From the NCBI GenBank assembly GCA_035533075.1, contig DATLUO010000185.1:22134-86133 (forward strand): a stretch of DNA of 64,000 nt, given 5' to 3'. This document shows, in pieces, positions 37,187-46,778 of this stretch. The position numbers and the translations under genes are program-made. How positions within the stretch are numbered: position 1 is the stretch's first letter; the number at the start of each line of letters is the position of its first letter. The notes beneath the pieces were generated by a model. It saw only the letters and a program-made list of their open reading frames with translations, was not told the DNA's origin and made no database searches. The DNA is from Pirellulales bacterium (GTDB lineage Bacteria; Planctomycetota; Planctomycetia; Pirellulales; JAICIG01).

Positions 37187-38281
37187 ATGACCTTGTCTTC
37201 CGAGCGTGATTTGATCGAGTTCCGGCGGGACGGCGCACCGCCGGATTTTTCCATCTGCGTTCCCCAGTACAACCGCACGTCGTTTCTGCTGAAAGCCGTC
37301 GAAAGCTATTCGCGGCAAACTCACCGGAGCTTCGAGATCTGCATCTCCGACGGCGCGTCGCCCGACGGCCGCCAGACCGAACTCGTCGACACGCTTTTGG
37401 CAACGGGAATTCCCTTCGCCTTTTACCGTTCGCCGGTTAACCTGCGGTACGATGCGAATTTGCGCTCGGCGATCGCCTTGGCCCGCGGGAATTACTGCGT
37501 GCTGATGGGAAACGATGATGCGTTTGCCAACCCGGACACACTCGCGCAGCTTTGGGCCGACATCCGGACGCATCATGGCCCTGGAGTCGTGCTTAGCGAC
37601 TACTGCGACTACCAGAGCGGGCGGCGCGCTTACGCCATCCGGGCGACGAAAAACTACGGCGGCGGCCCGCGCGTGGCCGCGTTTCACTTTCGCAATTACA
37701 GCTTTGTCAGCGGCATCGCGATCGACCGAGACGCTGCCCAGTCGCTTGCCACCGACAAATGGGATGGAAGCGAGATGTACCAAATGTATATCGGCAGTCG
37801 AATCGTCGCGGCCGGGCGCGATCTGCTGGAGCGAAACGTGCCGGCCGTGCGGAAGGACATTCCGGCGCCGGGCGAGCAGGTGGACAGTTATGCTCGGCGC
37901 CCGCGCGTTTGGCCATGCCCGATCGTCGAGCGGCCCCTCCCGCTCGGCCAGATCGGCCGGCTGGTCGCGGACGCGATCGCCCCCTACGCCGGCCCCGATG
38001 AGCGGCGATGGAATGAAGCGGTTCTCGACCAACTGCTTGGGATCACTTATCCGTTCTGGCTGACGGAGTACCGCAAGGTGCAGTCATGGCGATACGCGGC
38101 AGGCGTGGCGATTGGGATGAGGCCGGTCCGCACAGCGGCCGGGGTCCCCCTGGGCATGCTGGGTCGCGCTCGTGTTTGGATGATTTACTGGGCGGCCACC
38201 GTTGCCGGGTTGATCGTGCCGCAAAGCGTTTTCACACGAATCAAGGGGCGGCTGCATTGGCTCGTGAAGACGCCCCGATGA
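37187..38281 (+). CDS. Glycosyltransferase family 2 protein
   Basis: A 364-residue inverting GT-A transferase: FSICVPQYNRTSFLLKAVES at the N-terminus, EICISDGASPDGRQTELVD and CVLMGNDDAFANPDTL, where NDD takes the place of the metal-binding DxD. The last 60 residues include a hydrophobic stretch (VWMIYWAATVAGLIVPQ), so it is probably membrane-anchored. GGAG lies upstream of the ATG. The stop overlaps the next start by four bases. Confidence 0.86.
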   Translation: MTLSSERDLIEFRRDGAPPDFSICVPQYNRTSFLLKAVESYSRQTHRSFEICISDGASPDGRQTELVDTLLATGIPFAFYRSPVNLRYDANLRSAIALARGNYCVLMGNDDAFANPDTLAQLWADIRTHHGPGVVLSDYCDYQSGRRAYAIRATKNYGGGPRVAAFHFRNYSFVSGIAIDRDAAQSLATDKWDGSEMYQMYIGSRIVAAGRDLLERNVPAVRKDIPAPGEQVDSYARRPRVWPCPIVERPLPLGQIGRLVADAIAPYAGPDERRWNEAVLDQLLGITYPFWLTEYRKVQSWRYAAGVAIGMRPVRTAAGVPLGMLGRARVWMIYWAATVAGLIVPQSVFTRIKGRLHWLVKTPR

Positions 38282-39288
38282 CGACCAGGCCGCGTCTGCT
38301 GCTCTGTGGCAATCTAGGCGGCACAAACATCGCAGACAGTTTCTCGCACGTCGGCCCCGAGTTCGGTTGGGAGTTGCGCGTACTCGAAACGAATCGTGCA
38401 TTCGAAGCCGGGCAGGTCGCCCGCACCTTGAGTTGGCGGCTTCTCGACCATCGGCCGCCGAGGCTCGGACGGTATAATCGAACGCTCCGTTTCGAACTGG
38501 ACCGGTTTCGTCCTCAGTTGCTGCTGACCCTGGGCGTTTGTCCGGTGACCGCCGACACCTTGATGCTGGCTCGGCGACTGGAAGCTCAAACGGCCAACTA
38601 CTCGACCGACGATCCCTGGAGCCCGGCCCATCGGGCAAGACGTTTTCATCGGTCAATTCCTTACTACGACCACGTGTTTACTCCGCGGCGCGCGAACGTC
38701 GACGACTTCACCCGCGCCGCGGCGCGCGCGGTGCATTACCTGCCGTTCGCCTACGACCCACGATTCTCGTTCCGCGAGGCTACGACCATAAATGGCGAAC
38801 GCGCGGACATCATCTTCGTTGGGGGCGGCGATCGCGACCGCATCCCGCTGTTGCGCGAGCTGGTCCACGCGGGGTTTCGCCTGCGAATCCACGGTAGTTA
38901 TTGGGGTCGCGACCCGGTTACCCGCTCGGCCTGCGCCGGTCAGGTAGGACCGCGCGAGTTGCGAACGGCGACCTGTGGCGCGGACGTGAACTTGATTCTC
39001 GTGCGGCGCGCCAATCGCGACGGCCACGTCATGCGATCGTTCGAAGCCGCGGCGTGCGGAGGCTGCCTCCTGGTCGAAGACACGGCGGAGCACCGCGAAA
39101 TCTTCGCCGACACCGTGACCTATTTCAGTACAACCGGCGAAATGATCGAGCAAGCGCGCCGATTGCTCGCCGATCCGGAGCGCCGCCGGCGATCGGCCGA
39201 AGCGTCGCACCGGCGAATCGCGGTGGAAGGACGAAACACCTATGCCGATCGGCTGCAAACGATTCTCGAAACGGTCTCGACCCGATGA
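38278..39288 (+). CDS. CgeB-like glycosyltransferase family protein
   Basis: A 336-residue protein with the layout of CgeB/Glyco_trans_1_2 proteins: LLLCGNLGGTNIADSFSHVG, LLTLGVCPVTADTLML, then VHYLPFAYDPRFSFRE, IIFVGGGDRDRIPLLRELVH and MRSFEAAACGGCLLVEDTAE near residue 255, the typical late donor-binding region. Probably adds a sugar in the cytoplasm. It overlaps both neighbours by four bases (ATGA), so the three genes around it are probably translationally coupled. Confidence 0.78.
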   Translation: MTTRPRLLLCGNLGGTNIADSFSHVGPEFGWELRVLETNRAFEAGQVARTLSWRLLDHRPPRLGRYNRTLRFELDRFRPQLLLTLGVCPVTADTLMLARRLEAQTANYSTDDPWSPAHRARRFHRSIPYYDHVFTPRRANVDDFTRAAARAVHYLPFAYDPRFSFREATTINGERADIIFVGGGDRDRIPLLRELVHAGFRLRIHGSYWGRDPVTRSACAGQVGPRELRTATCGADVNLILVRRANRDGHVMRSFEAAACGGCLLVEDTAEHREIFADTVTYFSTTGEMIEQARRLLADPERRRRSAEASHRRIAVEGRNTYADRLQTILETVSTR

Positions 39289-40469
39289 CTTCGCTCCGCA
39301 TAGCCCTGGTGGTCCATGGCCGGTTTCACATCTTCGATCTTGCCCGTGAGTTGCTTCACCAGGGCCACGACGTGACACTGTTCACGAACTACCCGAAGCG
39401 CGTCTGCGAGCGGTTCGGCGTGCCGCGCCGGCGCGTGGTCAACTGCCTCACCCACGGCGTCGCCAGCCGCGCCTTGGCGAAATTGCTCCCCCGAAGCCCA
39501 GGGCTGAGAGAACGCTGGACGAACGCGGCGTTTGGTCGCTGGGCGGCCCGGACTGTGCCCGCGCACGGCCGGTGGGACGCCGTCGCCTGCATGAGCGGCG
39601 TCGCCGAAGACCTCTTCGACGGCCTCGACGCTCCCGAGACGCTGCGCGTTTTGCTGCGGCTGTCGCTGCACATTCGCGAGCAAAAACGAATTCTCGCCGA
39701 GGAAGAGCGCGCCGGCGGACGCCGCGTGGAGCAGCCCTCCGACTGGATCGTGGCCCGCGAGGAGCGCGAATACGAGCGGGCGGATCTGATTCAGGTTTTG
39801 GCGCCCTTTTCTCTCGATTCGTTCGTGCGGGCGGGGGTGCCGCGCGAAAAGCTCGATCTAATTTACTCCGCCGTGAACGTCTCGGCCTTCAGGCCGCCCG
39901 CCGCGGTTGTCGAGGCGCGCTTGCAGCGGTTGACCGCGGGCGAGCGGCTGCGCGTCATTTGCGCCGGTACCTTCTGCCGGCGAAAAGGCGCCCGATTTTG
40001 GGGCGAGATGCTCGAAGGGGCAAGCCAGGCCGCCCAATTCCGCTTCGTCGGCAGCATTGCCTCGGACGCCGCGGGCATCGCGCGCTCGATCGGCGCGCGC
40101 GCGGAGTTTCGCGCCAAAGTGCCGGAAGCCTCGCTGCGCGAAGAGTACGCCTGGGCCGATCTTTTCGCGCTGCCAACCTTGGAAGAGGGATCCCCGGCCG
40201 TGGTCGCCCAGGCGCTGGCGTCGCGCTTGCCGGTGATCACGACCACCAGTTGCGGGGCCTCGGCCCTGGTCGAAAACGGACTTACGGGTTGGATCATCCC
40301 GCCTTCTCGGTCGGACGCGCTGGCGGACTGCGTCCGCCGGCTCGACGCGGACCGCGCGGAGCTAGTGGCGGCCGTGCGCCGCCTGCGCGAACGCGAGTTC
40401 TCGCGCGACTGGAGCGAATACGCGCGCGACTTCGTTCGGTCGATTCGCGATCGGCGAGAGGCAACCTGA
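39285..40469 (+). CDS. Glycosyltransferase family 4 protein
   Basis: A 394-residue GT-B enzyme. N-terminus LRIALVVHGRFHIFDLAREL, middle VICAGTFCRRKGARFWGEML, and donor site FALPTLEEGSPAVVAQALAS with PVITTTSCGASALVENGLTG, a good match to the GT4 E-x7-E region and its following loop. It starts inside the upstream stop (ATGA) and ends directly before the GTG of the polymerase gene. Confidence 0.9.
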   Translation: MTSLRIALVVHGRFHIFDLARELLHQGHDVTLFTNYPKRVCERFGVPRRRVVNCLTHGVASRALAKLLPRSPGLRERWTNAAFGRWAARTVPAHGRWDAVACMSGVAEDLFDGLDAPETLRVLLRLSLHIREQKRILAEEERAGGRRVEQPSDWIVAREEREYERADLIQVLAPFSLDSFVRAGVPREKLDLIYSAVNVSAFRPPAAVVEARLQRLTAGERLRVICAGTFCRRKGARFWGEMLEGASQAAQFRFVGSIASDAAGIARSIGARAEFRAKVPEASLREEYAWADLFALPTLEEGSPAVVAQALASRLPVITTTSCGASALVENGLTGWIIPPSRSDALADCVRRLDADRAELVAAVRRLREREFSRDWSEYARDFVRSIRDRREAT

Positions 40470-41765
40470 GTGCTGGCGTTTTGCGTACTCACTTGGGGCC
40501 TGCTCTGCGGTGTCGTGTTCTGGCGCTGCCGGCGGCCTCAGATGGACAGCGTGGGGCTGCCGCTGGCTTATGTGGCGTTATTATCGGTGGGGCACTGCGG
40601 CGCGGCGCTGGAACTGCTCCCCTGGTTCGATCCGTCCCGCGATCCGTATCTTGCTCAAGTCGGTATTACTCGCGCAGACACGATCGCGGGGTTCGCCGCG
40701 AGCACGTTGGGTTTAGGCGCGTTCTGCCTGGGAAGCTGGTTTCTCGACGGGCTGCCCTACGTCCGCCGCGCCCGGCGGCGGGGGGCGGCTGTTCCAGTCC
40801 GAAGTGGCGGGCGCAACCTGGTGTTGATCGGCGTGCTGTCGTACTTCGTTTTATCGAGGGCCCGCTGGATTCCGGGGAGCATCACCTCGGCCGGCGGCAA
40901 CCTGGCCGTGGTGGGCCTCTGCTTGCTGGCCGGGTCGTGGCGACGCCGCGGCATTGCTTCTCGCTCGCGCTTGATCGTGGGGGCCTTGTCGTTTCCCTTG
41001 ATCACCGCGGCGTCCGCCGGGTTCATCGGCTTTGGGGTGACAGCCCTGGTGCAGGCGGGCAGCTTTTTCGTCCGCGTCGTCCGCTTGCGCTGGTGGTCCC
41101 TGGCCGTGGCACCGGTTCTCGTCTGGCTGGGGCTCTCGGTTTACGTCACCTACATGGCCGCCAGAAACGACATTCGCAAGCAGGTGTGGGGCGGCAGCGG
41201 CCTGACAAGGCGCGTGGAGACCTTCGCGAGGGTGTTTGCCGGCGCGCAACTGTTCGACCCCTGGAACGCGGAGCACCTGTATGCGATCGCTGGCAGGTTG
41301 AACCAGAACGGGCTGGTGGGACGCGCGATCCGTTTCATGGAGCAAGAGAAAACCGAGCCGGCCTACGGGGAGACGCTGGCCATTGCCGCCGTCGCCTGGA
41401 TTCCACGTGTGCTTTGGCCCGGAAAGCCGGTTTTTGGAGGGAGCGGAAACCTGGTGTCGAAATATACCGGGATGACGTTCGATAAGGACACGGCTGTGGG
41501 GGTGGGAAATGTCCTGGAATCGTACATCAACTTCGGAATGGCGGGCATCGGCCTGGGGTTTTTTGTGTTCGGGGCGATTGTCCGCCACCTTGATTTCCGC
41601 GCCGGCGCGGCGCTAAGGTGCGGCCGCACCTGGGACTACGTGTTCTATCATCTCGTGGGCATCTCCGCGCTGCAGCCAGGCAACACCTGGGCTGAAGCGG
41701 TCGGGTCGTGCGCGGCGGCCGCTGTGCTGGTGGCCGTGCTGAAACGAGCGGGCATTCAGGCTTGA
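40470..41765 (+). CDS. Wzy-like polysaccharide polymerase (polytopic membrane protein)
   Basis: A 431-residue protein with about ten hydrophobic segments, beginning MLAFCVLTWGLLCGVVFWRC. The late part, IPRVLWPGKPVFGGSGNLVS and NVLESYINFGMAGIGLGFFV, resembles O-antigen and EPS repeat-unit polymerases, which joins blocks on undecaprenyl diphosphate at the periplasmic face. Polymerases are very divergent, so this call rests on topology, the late WPGKP and YxNFG motifs, and context. The start is GTG, immediately after the upstream stop. Confidence 0.75.
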   Translation: MLAFCVLTWGLLCGVVFWRCRRPQMDSVGLPLAYVALLSVGHCGAALELLPWFDPSRDPYLAQVGITRADTIAGFAASTLGLGAFCLGSWFLDGLPYVRRARRRGAAVPVRSGGRNLVLIGVLSYFVLSRARWIPGSITSAGGNLAVVGLCLLAGSWRRRGIASRSRLIVGALSFPLITAASAGFIGFGVTALVQAGSFFVRVVRLRWWSLAVAPVLVWLGLSVYVTYMAARNDIRKQVWGGSGLTRRVETFARVFAGAQLFDPWNAEHLYAIAGRLNQNGLVGRAIRFMEQEKTEPAYGETLAIAAVAWIPRVLWPGKPVFGGSGNLVSKYTGMTFDKDTAVGVGNVLESYINFGMAGIGLGFFVFGAIVRHLDFRAGAALRCGRTWDYVFYHLVGISALQPGNTWAEAVGSCAAAAVLVAVLKRAGIQA

Positions 41766-41775
41766 AGTCGATCTG

Positions 41776-42912
41776 ATGAATCCCGCAACTCCACTGCTTG
41801 TCGAACCTTCGAGCGTACCGCTCACGCGCGGCACAGCCAGGCGGCCAGCCAGGTTATTGGCGGTTTTTCCCGGGCTCGATCCTGCGGCAGGCGGGATACA
41901 AATCGCCTCGCTGACGGCGCTTCCCGTCATCGCCGAGGGCCCGTTCGAGGCCATCGTTTTCGGCGCCGATCCTTCGGGCGCGGCCGCGGGCGCCCGCCAA
42001 TCGGTGATTGACGGGAGCAAGCATCGTCTGCTGTGCCGCGTCGCTCGGCGCCGTTGGGAGGCCGAGATTTTGCTGGTCTGGCACATCGACATGCTCAAGC
42101 TCCTTCCGTTCATCCGCGGCTTTCGGGGGCGCGTGGTCATGTTCTGTCTCGGCATCGAGCTCTGGCGGCCGCACGGCTGGTGTACACGGCGGCTGCTCCG
42201 CCGGGTCGATTTGTTTCTCAGCATCAGCGATTACACCTGGCAGCGCTGCCTGGAACACGCTCCCTACCTTCGGGGCCGTCCGTATGTCACCACCGGACTT
42301 GGCGTGGGCGGGCCGCTCGCGGGCGTCAGTCCGACGCCCGCCGCGACACCCTCGGCCGCGATCGTGGCGCGGATGTCGAAAGCCGAGGACTACAAAGGCC
42401 ACCGCGAGCTGATTGGGGCCTGGCCCCGGGTTCTCGAAAGCATCCCCAGCGCCCGGCTCGACATCGTGGGCGATGGCGACCTGCGGCCCGAGTTGGAAGC
42501 CATGGTCCGCCAGAGAAACCTGGGCCAACACGTGCGGTTCCTGGGTCGAGTCAGCGAAGAAAGCAAAGGCGAGTTGCTGGCCGCGTCGAGGTGCCTGGCG
42601 ATGCCGAGTCGTGGGGAGGGCTTTGGGCTGGTCTACCTCGAAGCGATGCGTCTCGGTCGGCCCTGCCTGGTCAGCGACTGCGACGCAGGCCGTGAAGTGG
42701 TCAACCCGCCCGAGGCGGGTTTGGCGGTCGATGTGCGCGACCAGTGCGCGTTGGCGGCGGCCCTGGTGCGGCTGTTGGGCGACGGCGACGAGTGGCGCAA
42801 CTGGTCGATCGCGGCGCGGCGGCGGTATGAGGCAAATTACACCGCGGCAAGCTTTCAGCGACGACTTCGTGCCGCGTTGGATAGCATCGTAAACCAAACA
42901 ATGGAACGTTAG
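41776..42912 (+). CDS. Glycosyltransferase family 4 protein
   Basis: A 378-residue GT-B enzyme. It has LLAVFPGLDPAAGGIQIASL with a glycine-rich start, SAAIVARMSKAEDYKGHREL, RLDIVGDGDLRPELEAMVRQ and the donor motif PSRGEGFGLVYLEAMRLGRP, a near-perfect GT4 signature. The N-terminal 28 residues are an extension without family match. It begins ten bases after the polymerase stop. Confidence 0.9.
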   Translation: MNPATPLLVEPSSVPLTRGTARRPARLLAVFPGLDPAAGGIQIASLTALPVIAEGPFEAIVFGADPSGAAAGARQSVIDGSKHRLLCRVARRRWEAEILLVWHIDMLKLLPFIRGFRGRVVMFCLGIELWRPHGWCTRRLLRRVDLFLSISDYTWQRCLEHAPYLRGRPYVTTGLGVGGPLAGVSPTPAATPSAAIVARMSKAEDYKGHRELIGAWPRVLESIPSARLDIVGDGDLRPELEAMVRQRNLGQHVRFLGRVSEESKGELLAASRCLAMPSRGEGFGLVYLEAMRLGRPCLVSDCDAGREVVNPPEAGLAVDVRDQCALAAALVRLLGDGDEWRNWSIAARRRYEANYTAASFQRRLRAALDSIVNQTMER

Positions 42913-42916
42913 TTCG

Positions 42917-43600
42917 ATGGTTAGCGGATTCTTATCCAAAATGAAAAACCTCGTCGTGCCGCGTGGCCGGGCGCCGAGAAGAATCAAGGCGGGTCTCCTC
43001 AAGAACCTCGTCATGAACTTGGATCTCACCTGCGACACCCAGTTATACTTGGGCCTGAGCGAGCGCGAACTGGTTAAGTGGTTTGAGAAATTCACTTCCG
43101 ATGCCGTGACCGCCATCGATATTGGCAGTAACGTTGGTGCTTACACAGTTTGGTTCTTGGCAAGAACGAAGGCATCGAGGATCCTTAGTGTTGAACCATC
43201 GCCGGAAGCCAGAGAAGGGCTGACAACCAACCTGAAACTGAACGACCTTCACGATGACCCACGCCTGACGATCATCGATAAATTCGTCGGTAAACAAGAC
43301 TCTCTGGATACCTGCTCGCTCGATTCTTTATCGGCGGTTATAAGCACTCCGTGCGTGATCAAAATCGATGTGGATGGCCCCGAAGCGACGATTTTGGAAG
43401 GGGCCAGGAGGGTCCTTGATCGAGCTCATGTTCGCTGGATCGTGGAGACTCACTCACAGGATCTGGAAGAGGCGTGCTCCCAGTTGCTGACCGAGACGGG
43501 CTATAAAGTTGAAATTGTTCAGAATGCCTGGTGGCGTACGATTGTACCGGAGCAGAGGCCGATTCCGCATAACCGATGGCTTGTTGCGGCGAGATACTGA
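42917..43600 (+). CDS. FkbM family methyltransferase (4), low GC
   Basis: A 227-residue FkbM methyltransferase: VTAIDIGSNVGAYTVWFLAR (motif I), ILSVEPSPEAREGLTTNLKL and CVIKIDVDGPEATILEGARR, followed by VRWIVETHSQDLEEACSQL. It is shorter than the other three in this locus. Base composition is about half GC (30 of 60 in 43081-43140) with A/T-ending codons, unlike the surrounding genes. This suggests a different origin. An 89-base non-coding gap follows it. Confidence 0.85.
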   Translation: MVSGFLSKMKNLVVPRGRAPRRIKAGLLKNLVMNLDLTCDTQLYLGLSERELVKWFEKFTSDAVTAIDIGSNVGAYTVWFLARTKASRILSVEPSPEAREGLTTNLKLNDLHDDPRLTIIDKFVGKQDSLDTCSLDSLSAVISTPCVIKIDVDGPEATILEGARRVLDRAHVRWIVETHSQDLEEACSQLLTETGYKVEIVQNAWWRTIVPEQRPIPHNRWLVAARY

Positions 43601-43689
43601 AAACGCTTTCCCAAAAGCTCTCCAAGTAAAACCGCCCGCCAGTAGTCTGTGCGAGATCATGATCGCGGCGACTGGACAAATAATCTGAC

Positions 43690-45585
43690 ATGTGTGGTAT
43701 TGCCGGAATGATCGCTGTAGGCGCTGATGTCGTGCGCGCGGGCTGCGCGGCGATGAGCGCCGCGCTCGTACACCGCGGCCCCGACGCCGACGGTCTGGAA
43801 GCATACGCGTTTGGCCCGCAATTCCTCGGTCTGGCTCACCGCCGCCTGTCGATCCTCGACCTGTCGCCCTTGGGCGGCCAGCCGATGACCGATCCCGAAA
43901 CCGGCAGCACGATCGTGTACAACGGCGAGATTTACAACTTCGCGGCGCTGCGCGATGAGCTCGAAAGCCAAGGGAGCTGTTTCCGCAGTCGAAGCGACAC
44001 CGAGGTGCTTTTGAAGGCGCTGTCGCGATGGGGCACCGCCGACACGCTCCGGCGGCTGGAGGGAATGTACGCCTTCGCCTATCTCGACGTTCGCGCCAAG
44101 ACGTTGACCTTGGCGCGCGATCCTTTGGGGATCAAGCCGCTGTACGTGGCCGCGACGAAAGGCGGAGGCGTCGCCTTTGCCAGCGAGGTGCGGGCGTTGC
44201 TGGCGTCGGGCCTTGTGTCCAAGTCGCTCGACCGGCGAGGACTGGCGGGATTCCTGGCCTACGGCGCCGTGCAGCACCCCTTCACGCTCTTCGAGGGCGT
44301 CACATCGCTGCCGCCCGGCACGTTTCAGCAATTCACCGCGACCGCCGGCGGTTGGACGAAGGCGGCGCCGAGGCCTTTTTGGAGCTTCCCGGAACTGCGC
44401 TCCGACGCCGCGGAACGCGACGCTGTTCACGCGGTGCGCGGGATCCTCGAGCGAGCGGTGCATGATCACTTGGTGGCCGACGTGCCGGTCGGCGTGTTCC
44501 TGTCGGGCGGGCTGGACAGCACCATCGTCGCCGGTTTGGCGGCCAAGCACAGCCACGACATTCAGGCGTTTACGGTCGGATTCAGCGACAACCCGAAGAT
44601 GAGCGAAATGGAGTTGGCGGCTGACACCGCCCTCCGCTTTGGGCTGCGGCACGTGCCGATCAATTTGCCGGCCGCCGAGGCGGAAGCGGCGGCCCTGGAA
44701 TGGTTGGCTGCCGCCGATCAGCCGTCGATCGACGGATTGAACACGTTCGTGATCGGCCAGGCGGTGCGCAAAGAAGGAATCAAGGTCGCCTTGTCCGGAC
44801 TAGGCGCCGACGAGCTCTTCGGAGGCTATCCCAGCTTCCGCGACGTGCCCCGGCTCACCCGATTGCGACGGCGACTCGCCTGGTGCCCTGCCGCCGTCCG
44901 CCACGGCGCCGCCGCCGCCGCCACAGTGCGAAAGCCGCGGGCGGTGCGGCGGAAGTTTTCGGAAATGATGGGCGGCGCGGGTAGCCTGAGCGAGCTCTAT
45001 TTCCATCGCCGCCGCCTGTTGTCGGACCGCGAGATGGGCGATCTCGGGCTGACGCCGGCGGCGCTGGGGCTATCGAACGATTACCAGCACCCCAGCGCCG
45101 CAGACGGCTTCGACGAATCCGACTCCGTGCGCGCCGTGTCGGAACTCGAGTCGCGGTTTTACCAGGGGAACATGCTGCTGCGCGATTCGGACGTGATGGG
45201 CATGGCGCACGGACTGGAAATTCGCGTGCCCTTCCTCGACCGCCGGTTGCTCGACGCGGTGTACTCACTGCCCGGCGCGGTGCGGTTGCCGCCGCGCGCC
45301 TTGGGCAAGCATCTGCTACGCCGCGCGTTCGCCGATTTGTTGCGGCCTGAACTTACGAACCGGCCAAAGACGGGTTTCACGTTGCCGCTGGCGCAATGGT
45401 TGCTCGGCCCGCTTCGCAGCCGCTGTGGGCCGGCGCTAACGGCCTGTGCGGAACAGGCTGGGCTTGCCCCGTCCGCCGTCCGCCGCGTCTGGGATGAATT
45501 CGTGAGCCAACCCGCTGGCCCACAGTGGACGCGGGCGCTGGCGCTGGTGGCTCTGGGCGATTATCTGCGAGACCGACTTCCATGA
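43690..45585 (+). CDS. asnB: Asparagine synthase (glutamine-hydrolysing) family amidotransferase
   Basis: A 631-residue enzyme. The mature nucleophile Cys is residue 2 (MCGIAGMIAV); the glutaminase domain has HRGPDADG, HRRLSILDLSPLGGQPM and VYNGEIYNFAALRDEL. The ATP domain has the PP-loop VFLSGGLDSTIVAGLAAKHS (about 269) and LSGLGADELFGGYPSF. In polysaccharide clusters such proteins often amidate uronic acids rather than making free asparagine, which is the more likely job here. It overlaps the next gene by four bases. Confidence 0.92.
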   Translation: MCGIAGMIAVGADVVRAGCAAMSAALVHRGPDADGLEAYAFGPQFLGLAHRRLSILDLSPLGGQPMTDPETGSTIVYNGEIYNFAALRDELESQGSCFRSRSDTEVLLKALSRWGTADTLRRLEGMYAFAYLDVRAKTLTLARDPLGIKPLYVAATKGGGVAFASEVRALLASGLVSKSLDRRGLAGFLAYGAVQHPFTLFEGVTSLPPGTFQQFTATAGGWTKAAPRPFWSFPELRSDAAERDAVHAVRGILERAVHDHLVADVPVGVFLSGGLDSTIVAGLAAKHSHDIQAFTVGFSDNPKMSEMELAADTALRFGLRHVPINLPAAEAEAAALEWLAAADQPSIDGLNTFVIGQAVRKEGIKVALSGLGADELFGGYPSFRDVPRLTRLRRRLAWCPAAVRHGAAAAATVRKPRAVRRKFSEMMGGAGSLSELYFHRRRLLSDREMGDLGLTPAALGLSNDYQHPSAADGFDESDSVRAVSELESRFYQGNMLLRDSDVMGMAHGLEIRVPFLDRRLLDAVYSLPGAVRLPPRALGKHLLRRAFADLLRPELTNRPKTGFTLPLAQWLLGPLRSRCGPALTACAEQAGLAPSAVRRVWDEFVSQPAGPQWTRALALVALGDYLRDRLP

Positions 45586-46778
45586 CGATGCGCATTCTGC
45601 ACGTCATTCCCGCTGTGGCGCCCCGCTACGGCGGGCCAAGCACGGCCATTTGGCCGATGGTCGGCGCTTTGCGCGAGTTGGACGGACTTGACGTTGACGT
45701 TGCCACCACGGATGCGGATGGTCCCGGGGGACGGTTGACTGAGGGCGACTTGCCCCCCACCTCGAAGAACATCGCCTCGGGGACCGTCCATCTCTTTCGT
45801 CGGACCCAGGGCGAGAACCTGAAATACTCTCGCGGCTTGGCGGAGTGGCTGAACGGCCATGCAGGGGATTACGACGTGATTCAAACTCATAGCAACTGGA
45901 ACCACCCGGTTGCCGCCGCCTGTCGCGCCGCTCGCCGGGCTGAAGTGCCCTACGTGATTCGCCCCTGCGGCATGCTCTCCAGCTATACCTGGCGCAAGTC
46001 GAAGTGGAAGAAGCGGGCCTATTGGTGGTTGCGGGAACGCGGAAACATTCGCGGAGCCGCCGGCTTTCACGTCACCAGCGAAGGCGAACGGCAGGAAGTG
46101 CTTCGACTCGGAGTGAGCGCCGCGGTCGACGTGATCCCGTTGGGCATTGGCGCCGACGCCTGGGAGACGCCCGTCGAACCCGGTTGGCTGCGCGAGCAAT
46201 GCCCGCAAGCGGGCAATCGCCCGATCGTGCTCTACCTTTCGCGTTTGCACCCCAAAAAGGGGATCGTCGATCTTCTCTTGCCCGCCCTGGCGCAGCTCAA
46301 GACCGACACCTTCCTGGTGATCGTCGGCGGCGACGACGATCACGCGCCCGGATACGCGCGCCAGGTGAAAAGCGAAATCGGTCGTCTCCAGCTCGACGGC
46401 CAGGTGGCACTCCTTGGTCCGGTGCCACCATCGCGACGCTGGGCGGCGTTCGACGGCGCCGACCTGTTCGTCTTGTCCAGCCACGCGGAGAATTTCGGTA
46501 TTGTCGTGGCCGAGGCCATGGCGCGGGGCAAGGCGGTGGTCGTCACGACGGGAGTGCAATTCGCCGAGCACGTGACCGCCTCCGAGGCGGGATCGGTGAT
46601 CGAACCCGCCGCAAGCAAGCTGGCCGCCAGCTTGGATCTGTGGCTTGCCGAGCCTTCGCGTCGTACGCGCGCGGGAGAATGCGGCAGGCGATATGTCCAA
46701 AAGCACTTCACTTGGCGGCGAATCGCAGAGCAGTTGGCGGAACTCTACCGGCAGGTGTGCCGGCACAAAGCAGTATGA
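45582..46778 (+). CDS. Glycosyltransferase family 4 protein
   Basis: A 398-residue GT-B enzyme: MRILHVIPAVAPRYGGPSTA, YVIRPCGMLSSYTWRKSKWK, IVLYLSRLHPKKGIVDLLLP, then the donor region SSHAENFGIVVAEAMARGKA and VVVTTGVQFAEHV. All GT4 landmarks are intact. It overlaps asnB upstream and the methyltransferase downstream by four bases each, so the three are probably made in step. Confidence 0.92.
   Translation: MTMRILHVIPAVAPRYGGPSTAIWPMVGALRELDGLDVDVATTDADGPGGRLTEGDLPPTSKNIASGTVHLFRRTQGENLKYSRGLAEWLNGHAGDYDVIQTHSNWNHPVAAACRAARRAEVPYVIRPCGMLSSYTWRKSKWKKRAYWWLRERGNIRGAAGFHVTSEGERQEVLRLGVSAAVDVIPLGIGADAWETPVEPGWLREQCPQAGNRPIVLYLSRLHPKKGIVDLLLPALAQLKTDTFLVIVGGDDDHAPGYARQVKSEIGRLQLDGQVALLGPVPPSRRWAAFDGADLFVLSSHAENFGIVVAEAMARGKAVVVTTGVQFAEHVTASEAGSVIEPAASKLAASLDLWLAEPSRRTRAGECGRRYVQKHFTWRRIAEQLAELYRQVCRHKAV

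Noticed and set aside
39572..41485. Long + strand frame overlapping a glycosyltransferase and the polymerase gene
   Set aside because: The product is Arg/Ala/Gly-rich and without motifs, while the alternative frames give a GT4 enzyme and a membrane polymerase with clean borders.
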